A DNA stretch of 10,940 nucleotides from Chlorobiota bacterium (GTDB taxonomy: Bacteria > Bacteroidota > Bacteroidia > Flavobacteriales > Flavobacteriaceae). The stretch's first letter is position 1; each line of letters opens with the position of its first letter. The notes beneath the pieces were generated by a model. That model did not search any database and was not told the DNA's origin. It saw nothing but the letters and a program-made list of their open reading frames with translations. The stretch spans positions 1-10,940 of the forward strand of contig JAADEB010000028.1 of the NCBI GenBank assembly GCA_013153655.1. Direction: 5' to 3'. Below, piece after piece: positions 5,573 through 10,940 of the stretch. Both the position numbers and the translations under genes were made by a program.

Positions 5573-6520
5573 CTAGCGGAAAAACGAATCCACGAATTCC
5601 ATTTTGTCGAATTCCTGCAAGTCGTCGGCCTGTTCGCCCACGCCGATATATTTGACCGGCACCTTCAATTGGTCCGAAATACCGATGACCACACCTCCTT
5701 TGGCCGTGCCGTCCAACTTGGTTACCGCCAAGGCGTTGATGTCCGTAACGGCGGCGAATTGCTTGGCCTGTTCGTAAGCGTTTTGACCCGTGGTGCCGTC
5801 CAGCACAAGGAGGATTTCGTGCGGCGCTTCGGGTATGAGTTTTTGCATCACGCGTTTCACCTTGGCCAACTCGTTCATCAGGTTCACTTTATTGTGCAAG
5901 CGTCCGGCCGTGTCGATCAGCACGATGTCGGCATCGTTGTGGATGGCATGGTGGAGGGTGTCGTAGGCTACGGAAGCCGGGTCGGAGCCGGGTTGTTGCT
6001 TGATGAGGGTGGCACCGGTTCGTTCGGCCCAAATACCCAATTGGTTGATAGCGCCCGCCCGGAAGGTGTCCGCCGCACCCATTACCACCTTTTTGCCTTC
6101 GGCGGCGAATTTGTGCGCCAGCTTGCCGATGGTGGTGGTTTTGCCCACTCCGTTGACGCCCACGACCATGATCACGTAGGGTTTGGTGTTGTCCGGCGTG
6201 TGTTTTTGTTCTTCGGGTTCGTTTTCGGCCAACAAGGCGGCGATTTCCTCGCGCAGGATGCGGTTCAGCTCCGAGGTGCCCAAATATTTGTCGCGCGCCA
6301 CCCGTTTTTCGATACGCTCGATGATTTTGAGGGTGGTGTCCACACCCACGTCGGAGGTGATCAACACTTCTTCCAGGTTGTCCAGCACTTCGTCGTCCAC
6401 CTTGGATTTTCCGGCCACGGCTTTGCCGAGTTTTTCGAAAAACGATTTTTTGGATTTTTCCAATCCTTTATCCAGCTTTTCCTTTTTTTCTTTGGAAAAA
6501 ATGCGTTTGAACAATGCCAT
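5573..6520 (-). CDS. ftsY: Signal recognition particle receptor FtsY
   Basis: This 315-residue SRP receptor GTPase docks ribosome-SRP complexes at the inner membrane. Residues 1 to about 35 are a lysine-rich amphipathic segment likely to touch lipid. The long acidic A domain of E. coli FtsY is absent, which is common outside enterics. The N domain runs from about 40 to 105. The G domain has GVNGVGKTTT (121-130, P-loop), DTFRAGAINQL (151-161), DTAGR (203-207), TKLDGTAKGG (267-276) and the closing VGEQADDLQEFDKMEFVDSFF. All GTP-binding motifs are intact. FtsY rather than Ffh: there is no C-terminal M domain. It lies 100 bases downstream of the DUF4295 gene, but a strong terminator and a separate promoter lie between, so it heads its own unit, possibly with the porP-like gene. 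Confidence 0.97.
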   Translation of the reverse strand: MALFKRIFSKEKKEKLDKGLEKSKKSFFEKLGKAVAGKSKVDDEVLDNLEEVLITSDVGVDTTLKIIERIEKRVARDKYLGTSELNRILREEIAALLAENEPEEQKHTPDNTKPYVIMVVGVNGVGKTTTIGKLAHKFAAEGKKVVMGAADTFRAGAINQLGIWAERTGATLIKQQPGSDPASVAYDTLHHAIHNDADIVLIDTAGRLHNKVNLMNELAKVKRVMQKLIPEAPHEILLVLDGTTGQNAYEQAKQFAAVTDINALAVTKLDGTAKGGVVIGISDQLKVPVKYIGVGEQADDLQEFDKMEFVDSFFR

Positions 6521-6543
6521 AATCGGTCTTTAATGGATTTTTA

Positions 6544-6551
6544 CAAAGATA
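6544..6551 (-). promoter_or_regulatory. Predicted -7 promoter element of ftsY
   Basis: TATCTTTG on the minus strand matches the Bacteroidota -7 consensus TAnnTTTG exactly. It lies 23 bases before the ftsY start codon and directly after the T-tail of the upstream terminator. No good -33 TTTG is visible at the expected distance. Confidence 0.5.
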
Positions 6552-6554
6552 ATA

Positions 6555-6590
6555 AATAAAAAAGCAACCCGCCCGTGGGGCGAATTGCTT
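6555..6590 (-). terminator. Rho-independent terminator after rpmB-rpmG-DUF4295
   Basis: On the minus strand AAGCAATTCGCCC pairs with GGGCGGGTTGCTT (13 pairs, two of them G-T) around a 3-base loop. A TTTTTTATTT tail follows. It sits 30 bases past the DUF4295 stop and before the ftsY promoter, closing the ribosomal-protein unit. Confidence 0.88.
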
Positions 6591-6620
6591 CCGGTAATGT
6601 GTTCATGTCCCTTAGGGAAA

Positions 6621-6770
6621 TTATTTTTTGAGGTATGCCTTGGCTTCGTCGGCATTCATGATTTTTTCTTCGAAAGTGTAGGTGCCGGTCTTGGGATTTT
6701 TGACCGCGCGGATCACTTTCGTCCATTTTTTCGAACCTGTTTGCAGGGTTGCTACTACTTTCTTTGCCAT
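6621..6770 (-). CDS. DUF4295 family small ribosome-associated protein (bL38-like)
   Basis: This 49-residue basic protein begins MAKKVVATLQTGSKKWTKVI and ends DEAKAYLKK, a match to the DUF4295 family, which is restricted to Bacteroidota. My recollection is that a protein of this family was seen as an extra large-subunit protein (bL38) in a Flavobacterium ribosome structure; I state this from memory. It lies 9 bases after rpmG on the same strand, with rpmB before that, and is followed by the terminator, so it belongs to the rpmB-rpmG transcript. This position and its size and charge support a ribosomal role. Confidence 0.9.
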   Translation of the reverse strand: MAKKVVATLQTGSKKWTKVIRAVKNPKTGTYTFEEKIMNADEAKAYLKK

Positions 6771-6779
6771 AGTGGTAAA

Positions 6780-6968
6780 TTATTTGATTTCGCGATGGAT
6801 GGTGTGACGTTTCAGGATGGGATTGTATTTGCGCAATTCCAATCGTCCCGGCGTGTTCTTTTTGTTTTTGGTCGTGATATAACGGGAAGTGCCCGGCATA
6901 CCCGATTTTTTGTGTTCGGTGCATTCCAGAATCACCTGTACGCGGTTTCCTTTCTTTTTCGATGCCAT
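6780..6968 (-). CDS. rpmG: 50S ribosomal protein L33 (bL33)
   Basis: This 62-residue protein begins MASKKKGNRVQVILECTEH, with GTSRYITTKNKKNTPGRLELRKYNP as the conserved centre of L33. Only one cysteine remains (Cys16), so this is the zinc-free (C-minus) form rather than the four-cysteine type. It starts 5 bases after the rpmB stop and ends 9 bases before the DUF4295 gene, consistent with one tightly packed operon. The length is slightly above the usual 50-60 residues, through the C-terminal KRHTIHREIK tail. Confidence 0.96.
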   Translation of the reverse strand: MASKKKGNRVQVILECTEHKKSGMPGTSRYITTKNKKNTPGRLELRKYNPILKRHTIHREIK

Positions 6969-6973
6969 GTCCG

Positions 6974-7219
6974 TTAGATTTTACGAGTTAAATAACCTTT
7001 TTCACGTGCTTGTTTCAAAGCCGCTTGAATTCCGATTTTATCGATCAATTTCATTCCCGCTTTGCTCACTTTCAGCGTTACCCAACGGTCTTCTTCGGGA
7101 ATGTAAAAACGTTTCTTGAACAAATTTACTTTGAATTTGCGTTTCGTCAGGTTATGTGCGTGCGACACGTTGTGCCCGCTCATAGGCCTTTTTCCGGTGA
7201 TTTCACATATTTGCGACAT
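6974..7219 (-). CDS. rpmB: 50S ribosomal protein L28 (bL28)
   Basis: This 81-residue protein begins MSQICEITGKRPMSGHNVSHAHNLTKR, the L28 signature, followed by RFYIPEEDRWVTLKVSKAGMKLIDKIG. It is a large-subunit assembly protein of normal length for the group. Only one cysteine is present, so this is the zinc-free form. The frame is open upstream to 7402, but the ATG at 7219 is the family start and a promoter lies just before it at 7248-7279. It is first in the rpmB-rpmG-DUF4295 transcript. Confidence 0.96.
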   Translation of the reverse strand: MSQICEITGKRPMSGHNVSHAHNLTKRKFKVNLFKKRFYIPEEDRWVTLKVSKAGMKLIDKIGIQAALKQAREKGYLTRKI

Positions 7220-7247
7220 AACAAGTCCTTTTACATTTTTCGGACTG

Positions 7248-7279
7248 CAAAGTAAAGACTTTTTTTTGAAAAAAACAAC
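7248..7279 (-). promoter_or_regulatory. Predicted promoter of rpmB-rpmG-DUF4295
   Basis: On the minus strand, GTTG, 20 bases, then TTACTTTG: each box is one mismatch from the Bacteroidota TTTG / TAnnTTTG consensus. It ends 28 bases before the rpmB start codon. The spacer is a T-run followed by an A-run. Confidence 0.5.
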
Positions 7280-7463
7280 CTTTTCATTTTCATGTCTTTC
7301 TGCCGAATGACCCGCAGGCAAATCGTTTTCTGGAAAAATTTCAAAGACCCTGGATACATTATATATATACCCCTTCCCCTCATTTTCAAAACGGCAATAC
7401 AATTCCCGACTTGTTACATAAGTTTAGCTTATTATATCCTTGGGAAAAATTTATAATGTGATA

Positions 7464-7495
7464 TTTGTTACAATATGGGTTTTTGCTTACTTTTG
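7464..7495 (+). promoter_or_regulatory. Predicted promoter of the DUF4395 gene
   Basis: TTTG (7464-7467), 20 bases, then TACTTTTG (7488-7495) match both Bacteroidota promoter boxes exactly. It ends 17 bases before the start codon, so the leader is about 10 bases. Bases 7280-7463, between this and the divergent rpmB promoter, show nothing I can name beyond an AT-rich stretch. Confidence 0.7.
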
Positions 7496-7512
7496 CGTCA
7501 AAATAATAGCTC

Positions 7513-7983
7513 ATGGAAAATTTCGGTTGTCCCGTTAATTATAAAAAGCTAAATGCACCTTTGATCAAGTTTTACAGTATAATCATAGCGGCATTGTTAA
7601 TCATGTTTTTGTTGGCCGATTGGCGTTTGCCGGTGTATTTGGTTACTTTTGATTTTATGCTGCGCGTTTTGGCCGGTACGGCTTATAGTCCGCTTTGTAT
7701 TCTTCTGGACGGCGTACTGAAATTTTTCAAGGTATGTCCCCGTCCCGTGGATGCGGCGGCCAAGCAATTTGCGGCTTTTACCGGTATGCTTATGATGCTG
7801 GCGGTTTCCATTTTGTCTTTCAACGGTCATATGACGACGGCGCGTGTGGTAGCGGCCGTTATGCTGGCGGTGGTATTGGCCGAAGTGATGGCCGGTTTTT
7901 GCGTGGCTTGCCGGGTTTATGCGGCCTATCAAAAACTAATGACAGGCCGCCGGGTGAGCGGTAACGATATTTTTTCGGAATAA
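7513..7983 (+). CDS. DUF4395 family integral membrane protein
   Basis: This is a 156-residue membrane protein of unknown function. It has the family landmarks: Cys-Pro near the start (C6P7, followed by VNYKKLN), DFMLRVLAGTAYSP in the middle, RPVDAAAKQFAAFTG at 77-91, and a closing AEVMAGFCVACRVY with Cys130 and Cys133. Hydrophobic helices lie at about 20-36, 40-56, 88-103 and 108-130. DUF4395 proteins elsewhere are sometimes near or fused to rhodanese or thiol-disulfide proteins, and the conserved Cys-Pro and CxxC pairs suggest thiol or metal chemistry, but that is inference. It is transcribed alone and divergently from rpmB, from a consensus promoter with a very short leader. Its length is somewhat above the usual core because of a polar C-terminal tail (MTGRRVSGNDIFSE). 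Confidence 0.8.
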   Translation: MENFGCPVNYKKLNAPLIKFYSIIIAALLIMFLLADWRLPVYLVTFDFMLRVLAGTAYSPLCILLDGVLKFFKVCPRPVDAAAKQFAAFTGMLMMLAVSILSFNGHMTTARVVAAVMLAVVLAEVMAGFCVACRVYAAYQKLMTGRRVSGNDIFSE

Positions 7984-8016
7984 TTTTTTATTTCCGTGTT
8001 GTCTTTTTTTTCTTTT

Positions 8017-8030
8017 CGTGAAATTTCACG
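8017..8030. promoter_or_regulatory. Perfect 14-base palindrome CGTGAAATTTCACG
   Basis: This fully symmetric 14-base sequence lies 33 bases after the DUF4395 stop and about 170 bases before the DUF5916 promoter. It has no T-tail on either strand in the right position for a terminator, so a dimeric regulator site is the more likely reading, unproven. Confidence 0.3.
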
Positions 8031-8121
8031 GGGAAACAGCGCAAAATGGCGGATGGCATAATGGACAGCCTGCTTTTTTTGCTAGAAATTAAGGTTTGAC
8101 CGGTTTTTTGCGGCTACGTGC

Positions 8122-8138
8122 ATATTTCGCTGAAATAT
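8122..8138. promoter_or_regulatory. Inverted repeat ATATTTC-GCT-GAAATAT upstream of the DUF5916 gene
   Basis: These perfect 7-base arms with a 3-base spacer lie about 35 bases upstream of the predicted -33 box of the DUF5916 gene. The TTTC/GAAA core is shared with the palindrome at 8017-8030. An operator or activator site is plausible, but AT-rich inverted repeats can arise by chance. Confidence 0.3.
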
Positions 8139-8172
8139 TTATTACGTTTTTTTCGTTTTTTACGATAAAATC

Positions 8173-8205
8173 CTTGGTTCACCCCGTTTTAAAAAACTAT
8201 ATTTG
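8173..8205 (+). promoter_or_regulatory. Predicted promoter of the DUF5916 gene
   Basis: The exact -7 box TATATTTG lies at 8198-8205, and CTTG, one mismatch from the -33 box, lies 21 bases upstream. It ends 18 bases before the chosen ATG at 8224. It also argues against starting translation at the TTG inside the -7 box (8203). Confidence 0.6.
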
Positions 8206-8223
8206 AGCCGAAATAAGTCACTC

Positions 8224-10650
8224 ATGAAAACATTTTACCGACCCCGAATCATATGGTTCTTGTTTTCTTTTTTATATATGCACTTGAACGGACAGCAGGT
8301 GCCGGAAAACAAGAAGACCCTCCAAGCCGTACGCACGGCCGTTGCGCCCCGCATCGACGGCCGTTCCGTCGACACGGTTTGGCTGAAGGCGCCGGTGGCC
8401 ACCGGTTTATACGAATTCGAACCCGGCGACGGCAACCCCGAACCTCCGGCTTACCAAACCCGCGTCAGAATGCTTTACGACAACACCCATCTCTACATAC
8501 TCGCCGAAATGAGCGATCCGGATCCCGCCACCATTTCTACGGAATTCGGATTGCGCGACCAACTGACCCAAGCCGACTATTTTGCGCTTCTGCTAAATCC
8601 TTTCAAGGCGCCGGGGAACAATTACGTTTTTTCGGTTACGGCTTCGGGTGCACAGGTGGACGGCATTATGGCCAAAAACCATATGGATCTTTCCTGGAAT
8701 GCCGTTTGGAAATCCGCCGTGACCATCGGCAGCAAAGGCTGGACGGTGGAAATGGCCATTCCTTATTCGGCGCTACGTTTCCAAAACAAAAACCGGCAGG
8801 AATGGGCCGTTAATTTCATCCGCTATGTCAATCGCACAAGGCGTAAATTTTCGTGGACCCATATAAACAAATCGCAGGAAACCGACCCGGTGTATTTTAT
8901 GGGACGCCTGACCGGACTCTATGAGATTCGACCTCCCGTTCGCCTTAGTTTTTATCCTTATGCATCCTATATCCGCGAATATTACCAAGGCCGTTCCGAA
9001 GGACATTTGGCCTACGGCATGGATCTCAAATACGGTATCAATGCCAATTATACCCTCGATGCCACCCTCATTCCCGATTTCAGCGATGTACCTTATGACG
9101 ACGTACGCCTCAATTTGGGCCCTTTCGAACAATACTACGGGGAAAAAAGACAATTCTTCACCGAAGGAGTACAATTATTTTCCAAGGGAGGCCTTTTTTA
9201 TTCGCGCCGCATCGGAAGCACGCCTGTGGATTATGCCAAAGTGTTTTACGAAAAAAGACCCTCCGAAATCATTTTGGAAAATCCCGAAAAAACCCGCTTG
9301 ATCAATGCCGTCAAAATTTCGGGACGCAACGACAACGGCTTGGGTTTGGGCATTATGAATGCCTTTGTCAACCGCGCCGAAGCTGTCCTGCAAGATACTT
9401 CCTCGGGTGAAATCCGCCGCCTGGAAACCCAGCCTTATACCAATTACAACATCATGGTGGCCGATTATGTTTTCGGGACCAATAATTCCGTCAGCCTGAT
9501 CAATACCAATGTGTCGCGTTTCGGTCCGGCGCCGGATGCCAACGTGACGGGATTGGTGTATGATTTATATGCGCGCCATAATAAATATAATGTATCCGGA
9601 AAAGCGGTGGTAAGTATGCTCAACGGGGCCAATGCCAAAACCGGTTTTCATATTACCAATAAAATTACCCGCACTTTTCGCCGGCATCAACTGGAAGCCG
9701 TTCTCTACCTTTCCGACGATAAATACGATATCAATGATATGGGCTATATGCGCAAAAACAATTTCGTTATCTACGATTTTGCCTATATATACCGGATTCT
9801 GAAACCCAATAAATATTTTAATGTCCTAAGATGGGGCATCGATATCGGTTTGGATCATATTTATAAACCTTACGGAATTTTCCGTAAAGATGCAGGATTG
9901 GAAGCTTTTATGACCGATAAAAAATACACCAGTTACGGTGGCCGGATAGCTCTTGTTTCCGATACCAAGGATTTCTACGAACCGCGTGTGCCGGGACGTT
10001 ACTATTTGGACCCTGCGCATTACAAAGTGCGCCTGTATGTTTCCACCGATTACAGAAAGAAGTTCGCCTTGGATGTTTCGGGACATTTCAAAAAATATTT
10101 TACGTCCGATCAGGAGACATTCGGTTTCGGAATGAGTCCCCGTTTCCGTTTCAATTCCCGTTTCAAAACCATTTACCGCTTCCATTTCGAACGCAAAATC
10201 AATGAACGGGGTTTTGTGAAAACGGCCGGTGGCGATATCATTTTTGGCAAGCGGGACATCAATGTATTTACCCAAAGCATACGTGCTCAATATTTCTTCG
10301 ATGTGCGAAGTGCCGTTAGCCTGAACATCCGTCATTATTGGTCGCCGGTGGCCTATAACGATTTTTACCGTCTCCGGAACGACGGCCGGCTCGACCCCTA
10401 CGACGGCAATTTCGATGCCGATTTTACCTTCAATGTCTGGAATCTTGATTTGGGTTACAGTTGGGAATTCGCACCCGGAAGCCGGCTGAACCTCTTATAT
10501 CGCAACAGTTTGCTAAACCATACGGGCGGTTACGATTTGGCCTACACCGGCAACCTTCAACGCCTTTTCGATATGCCGCATAGGAACACATTTATCGTAA
10601 AGGCCACTTATTATGTCGATTACAACAACCTTCGCCGGCGATATTTTTAA
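8224..10650 (+). CDS. DUF5916 family outer-membrane protein with N-terminal CBM9-like domain
   Basis: This is an 808-residue protein. Residues 1-23 are a signal peptide (IIWFLFSFLYMHLNG, then Gln-Gln). Residues about 33-230 resemble the family 9-like carbohydrate-binding fold found at the front of these proteins: APRIDGRSVDTVW, then YDNTHLYILAEMSDPDP, GWTVEMAIPYSALRF and WAVNFIRYVNR. Residues about 235-808 are the DUF5916 region: TLDATLIPDFSDV (278-290), NLGPFEQYYGEKRQFFTEG (297-315), then many alternating beta strands. The protein ends in RRRYF, a terminal Phe typical of outer-membrane barrels. Family members are widespread in Bacteroidota with no proven biochemical role; sugar or envelope-polymer binding at the cell surface is inferred. 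The ATG at 8224 is chosen over an upstream TTG because it puts the signal peptide first and lies just after the promoter. The gene is monocistronic and closed by the terminator at 10681. Codon use drifts toward more AT-ending codons from about 9540 onward. Confidence 0.87.
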   Translation: MKTFYRPRIIWFLFSFLYMHLNGQQVPENKKTLQAVRTAVAPRIDGRSVDTVWLKAPVATGLYEFEPGDGNPEPPAYQTRVRMLYDNTHLYILAEMSDPDPATISTEFGLRDQLTQADYFALLLNPFKAPGNNYVFSVTASGAQVDGIMAKNHMDLSWNAVWKSAVTIGSKGWTVEMAIPYSALRFQNKNRQEWAVNFIRYVNRTRRKFSWTHINKSQETDPVYFMGRLTGLYEIRPPVRLSFYPYASYIREYYQGRSEGHLAYGMDLKYGINANYTLDATLIPDFSDVPYDDVRLNLGPFEQYYGEKRQFFTEGVQLFSKGGLFYSRRIGSTPVDYAKVFYEKRPSEIILENPEKTRLINAVKISGRNDNGLGLGIMNAFVNRAEAVLQDTSSGEIRRLETQPYTNYNIMVADYVFGTNNSVSLINTNVSRFGPAPDANVTGLVYDLYARHNKYNVSGKAVVSMLNGANAKTGFHITNKITRTFRRHQLEAVLYLSDDKYDINDMGYMRKNNFVIYDFAYIYRILKPNKYFNVLRWGIDIGLDHIYKPYGIFRKDAGLEAFMTDKKYTSYGGRIALVSDTKDFYEPRVPGRYYLDPAHYKVRLYVSTDYRKKFALDVSGHFKKYFTSDQETFGFGMSPRFRFNSRFKTIYRFHFERKINERGFVKTAGGDIIFGKRDINVFTQSIRAQYFFDVRSAVSLNIRHYWSPVAYNDFYRLRNDGRLDPYDGNFDADFTFNVWNLDLGYSWEFAPGSRLNLLYRNSLLNHTGGYDLAYTGNLQRLFDMPHRNTFIVKATYYVDYNNLRRRYF

Positions 10651-10680
10651 GCGACTCCGAAAAGAGTGTATAATCAAAAA

Positions 10681-10718
10681 CCCCGCAAACATTTAGGTGT
10701 TGCGGGGTTTTGTTTTTT
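10681..10718 (+). terminator. Bidirectional Rho-independent terminator
   Basis: CCCCGCAA pairs with TTGCGGGG, extended by two pairs past a bulged A, with a 6-base loop and a TTTTGTTTTTT tail on the plus strand. An A-run before the stem (about 10676-10680) provides a T-tail for the minus strand. It therefore serves both the DUF5916 gene and the converging reductase gene. Confidence 0.9.
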
Positions 10719-10731
10719 AGACCGTATCCGG

Positions 10732-10940
10732 TTAAAATTCTTCGGCGTGAATTTGACCGGGTTCGCGCTTGGTGTGTTCCTTGAAGCCGTCTTCTTTGAG
10801 CAAGGCTTTCATGTTGTCCACCATATGCGGATTGCCGCAGAGGAACACATGGGTGTTTTCCGGCTTGGGTTCGAAGCCGATTTTTTTGCGCCACTCGGGA
10901 TCTTTCCAAATGTCCTCGAAGAAACGCGTATCGCCTTCCC
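10732..10940 (-). CDS. Ferredoxin-NADP reductase-like FAD/NAD-binding oxidoreductase, C-terminal end (5' part outside window)
   Basis: The final 68 residues of a minus-strand gene are visible, in the frame ending with TAA at 10732-10734. They include THVFLCGNPHMVDNM, the nucleotide-binding CGNP motif near the end of the ferredoxin-NADP reductase family, then LKEDGFKEHTK and a close reading GQIHAEEF. In bacterial Fpr proteins this segment binds the NADP(H) side and the enzyme passes electrons between NADP(H) and ferredoxin or flavodoxin. FAD-binding motifs would lie beyond the window edge, so the exact subfamily is open (an Fpr type is most likely). It converges on the DUF5916 gene with a shared terminator between. 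Confidence 0.78.
   Translation of the reverse strand, partial: EGDTRFFEDIWKDPEWRKKIGFEPKPENTHVFLCGNPHMVDNMKALLKEDGFKEHTKREPGQIHAEEF

Noticed and set aside
5669..6559. Plus-strand open frame of 296 codons opposite ftsY
   Set aside because: It is a shadow of ftsY caused by codon composition; all FtsY motifs lie on the minus strand.
6541..6924. Minus-strand frame of 127 codons over rpmG and the DUF4295 gene
   Set aside because: It is out of phase with two recognised small genes and crosses the terminator between the DUF4295 gene and ftsY.
7224..7246. AGTCC/GGACT hairpin before rpmB as a ribosomal-protein autoregulatory leader
   Set aside because: The arm is only five pairs and one side lies at or before the predicted transcription start, so it may not be in the RNA.
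7977..8010. Possible terminator after the DUF4395 gene (CGGAA...TTCCG then a T-run)
   Set aside because: The stem is only five pairs with an 11-base loop, overlaps the stop codon, and the T-run is about 10 bases away, so support is too weak.

Overview
The window looks like a chromosomal segment from a member of the Bacteroidota. The evidence is a Bat (aerotolerance) operon, a PorP/SprF family type IX secretion-associated protein, a DUF4295 (Bacteroidota-specific) ribosomal-cluster gene, an L21 ribosomal protein with a C-terminal helix-hairpin-helix extension, a DUF5916 outer-membrane protein, and promoters that fit the Bacteroidota -33 TTTG / -7 TAnnTTTG pattern. No rRNA, tRNA, CRISPR, integrase, transposase or phage gene was seen, and the class or genus cannot be fixed from this sequence.

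Layout, left to right. Bases 3-1686 (+) hold the end of batB and a complete batC with a very long Lys/Asn/Gln/Asp-rich segment. Bases 1687-2622 form a convergent, gene-free, repeat-dense stretch. It contains octamer and heptamer tandem arrays just past both flanking genes, and between them a row of imperfect palindromic elements whose two subtypes alternate. Bases 2623-7219 (-) hold, in transcription order, rpmB, rpmG, the DUF4295 gene, a terminator, ftsY, a porP/sprF-like gene, rplU (fused to HhH), rpmA, a terminator, and a DEDDy 3'-5' exonuclease gene. Bases 7513-7983 (+) encode a DUF4395 membrane protein, divergent from rpmB. Bases 8224-10650 (+) encode a large DUF5916 protein. A bidirectional terminator then separates it from the C-terminal end of a ferredoxin-NADP reductase-like gene on the minus strand (10732-10940).

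The minus-strand cluster is mostly translation and membrane targeting: large-subunit proteins L28, L33, the DUF4295 protein, L21 and L27, plus the SRP receptor FtsY. Internal terminators and fresh promoters divide it into at least three transcription units. The envelope theme continues with PorP/SprF, BatB/BatC and the DUF5916 barrel.

Most of the window is ordinary core genome. The parts worth a second look are the mirrored repeat architecture at 1694-2605, the L21-HhH fusion, the low-complexity BatC with no batD following it, the solitary PorP/SprF gene, and the inverted repeats upstream of the DUF5916 gene. I found no convincing evidence of a new defence or mobile system.
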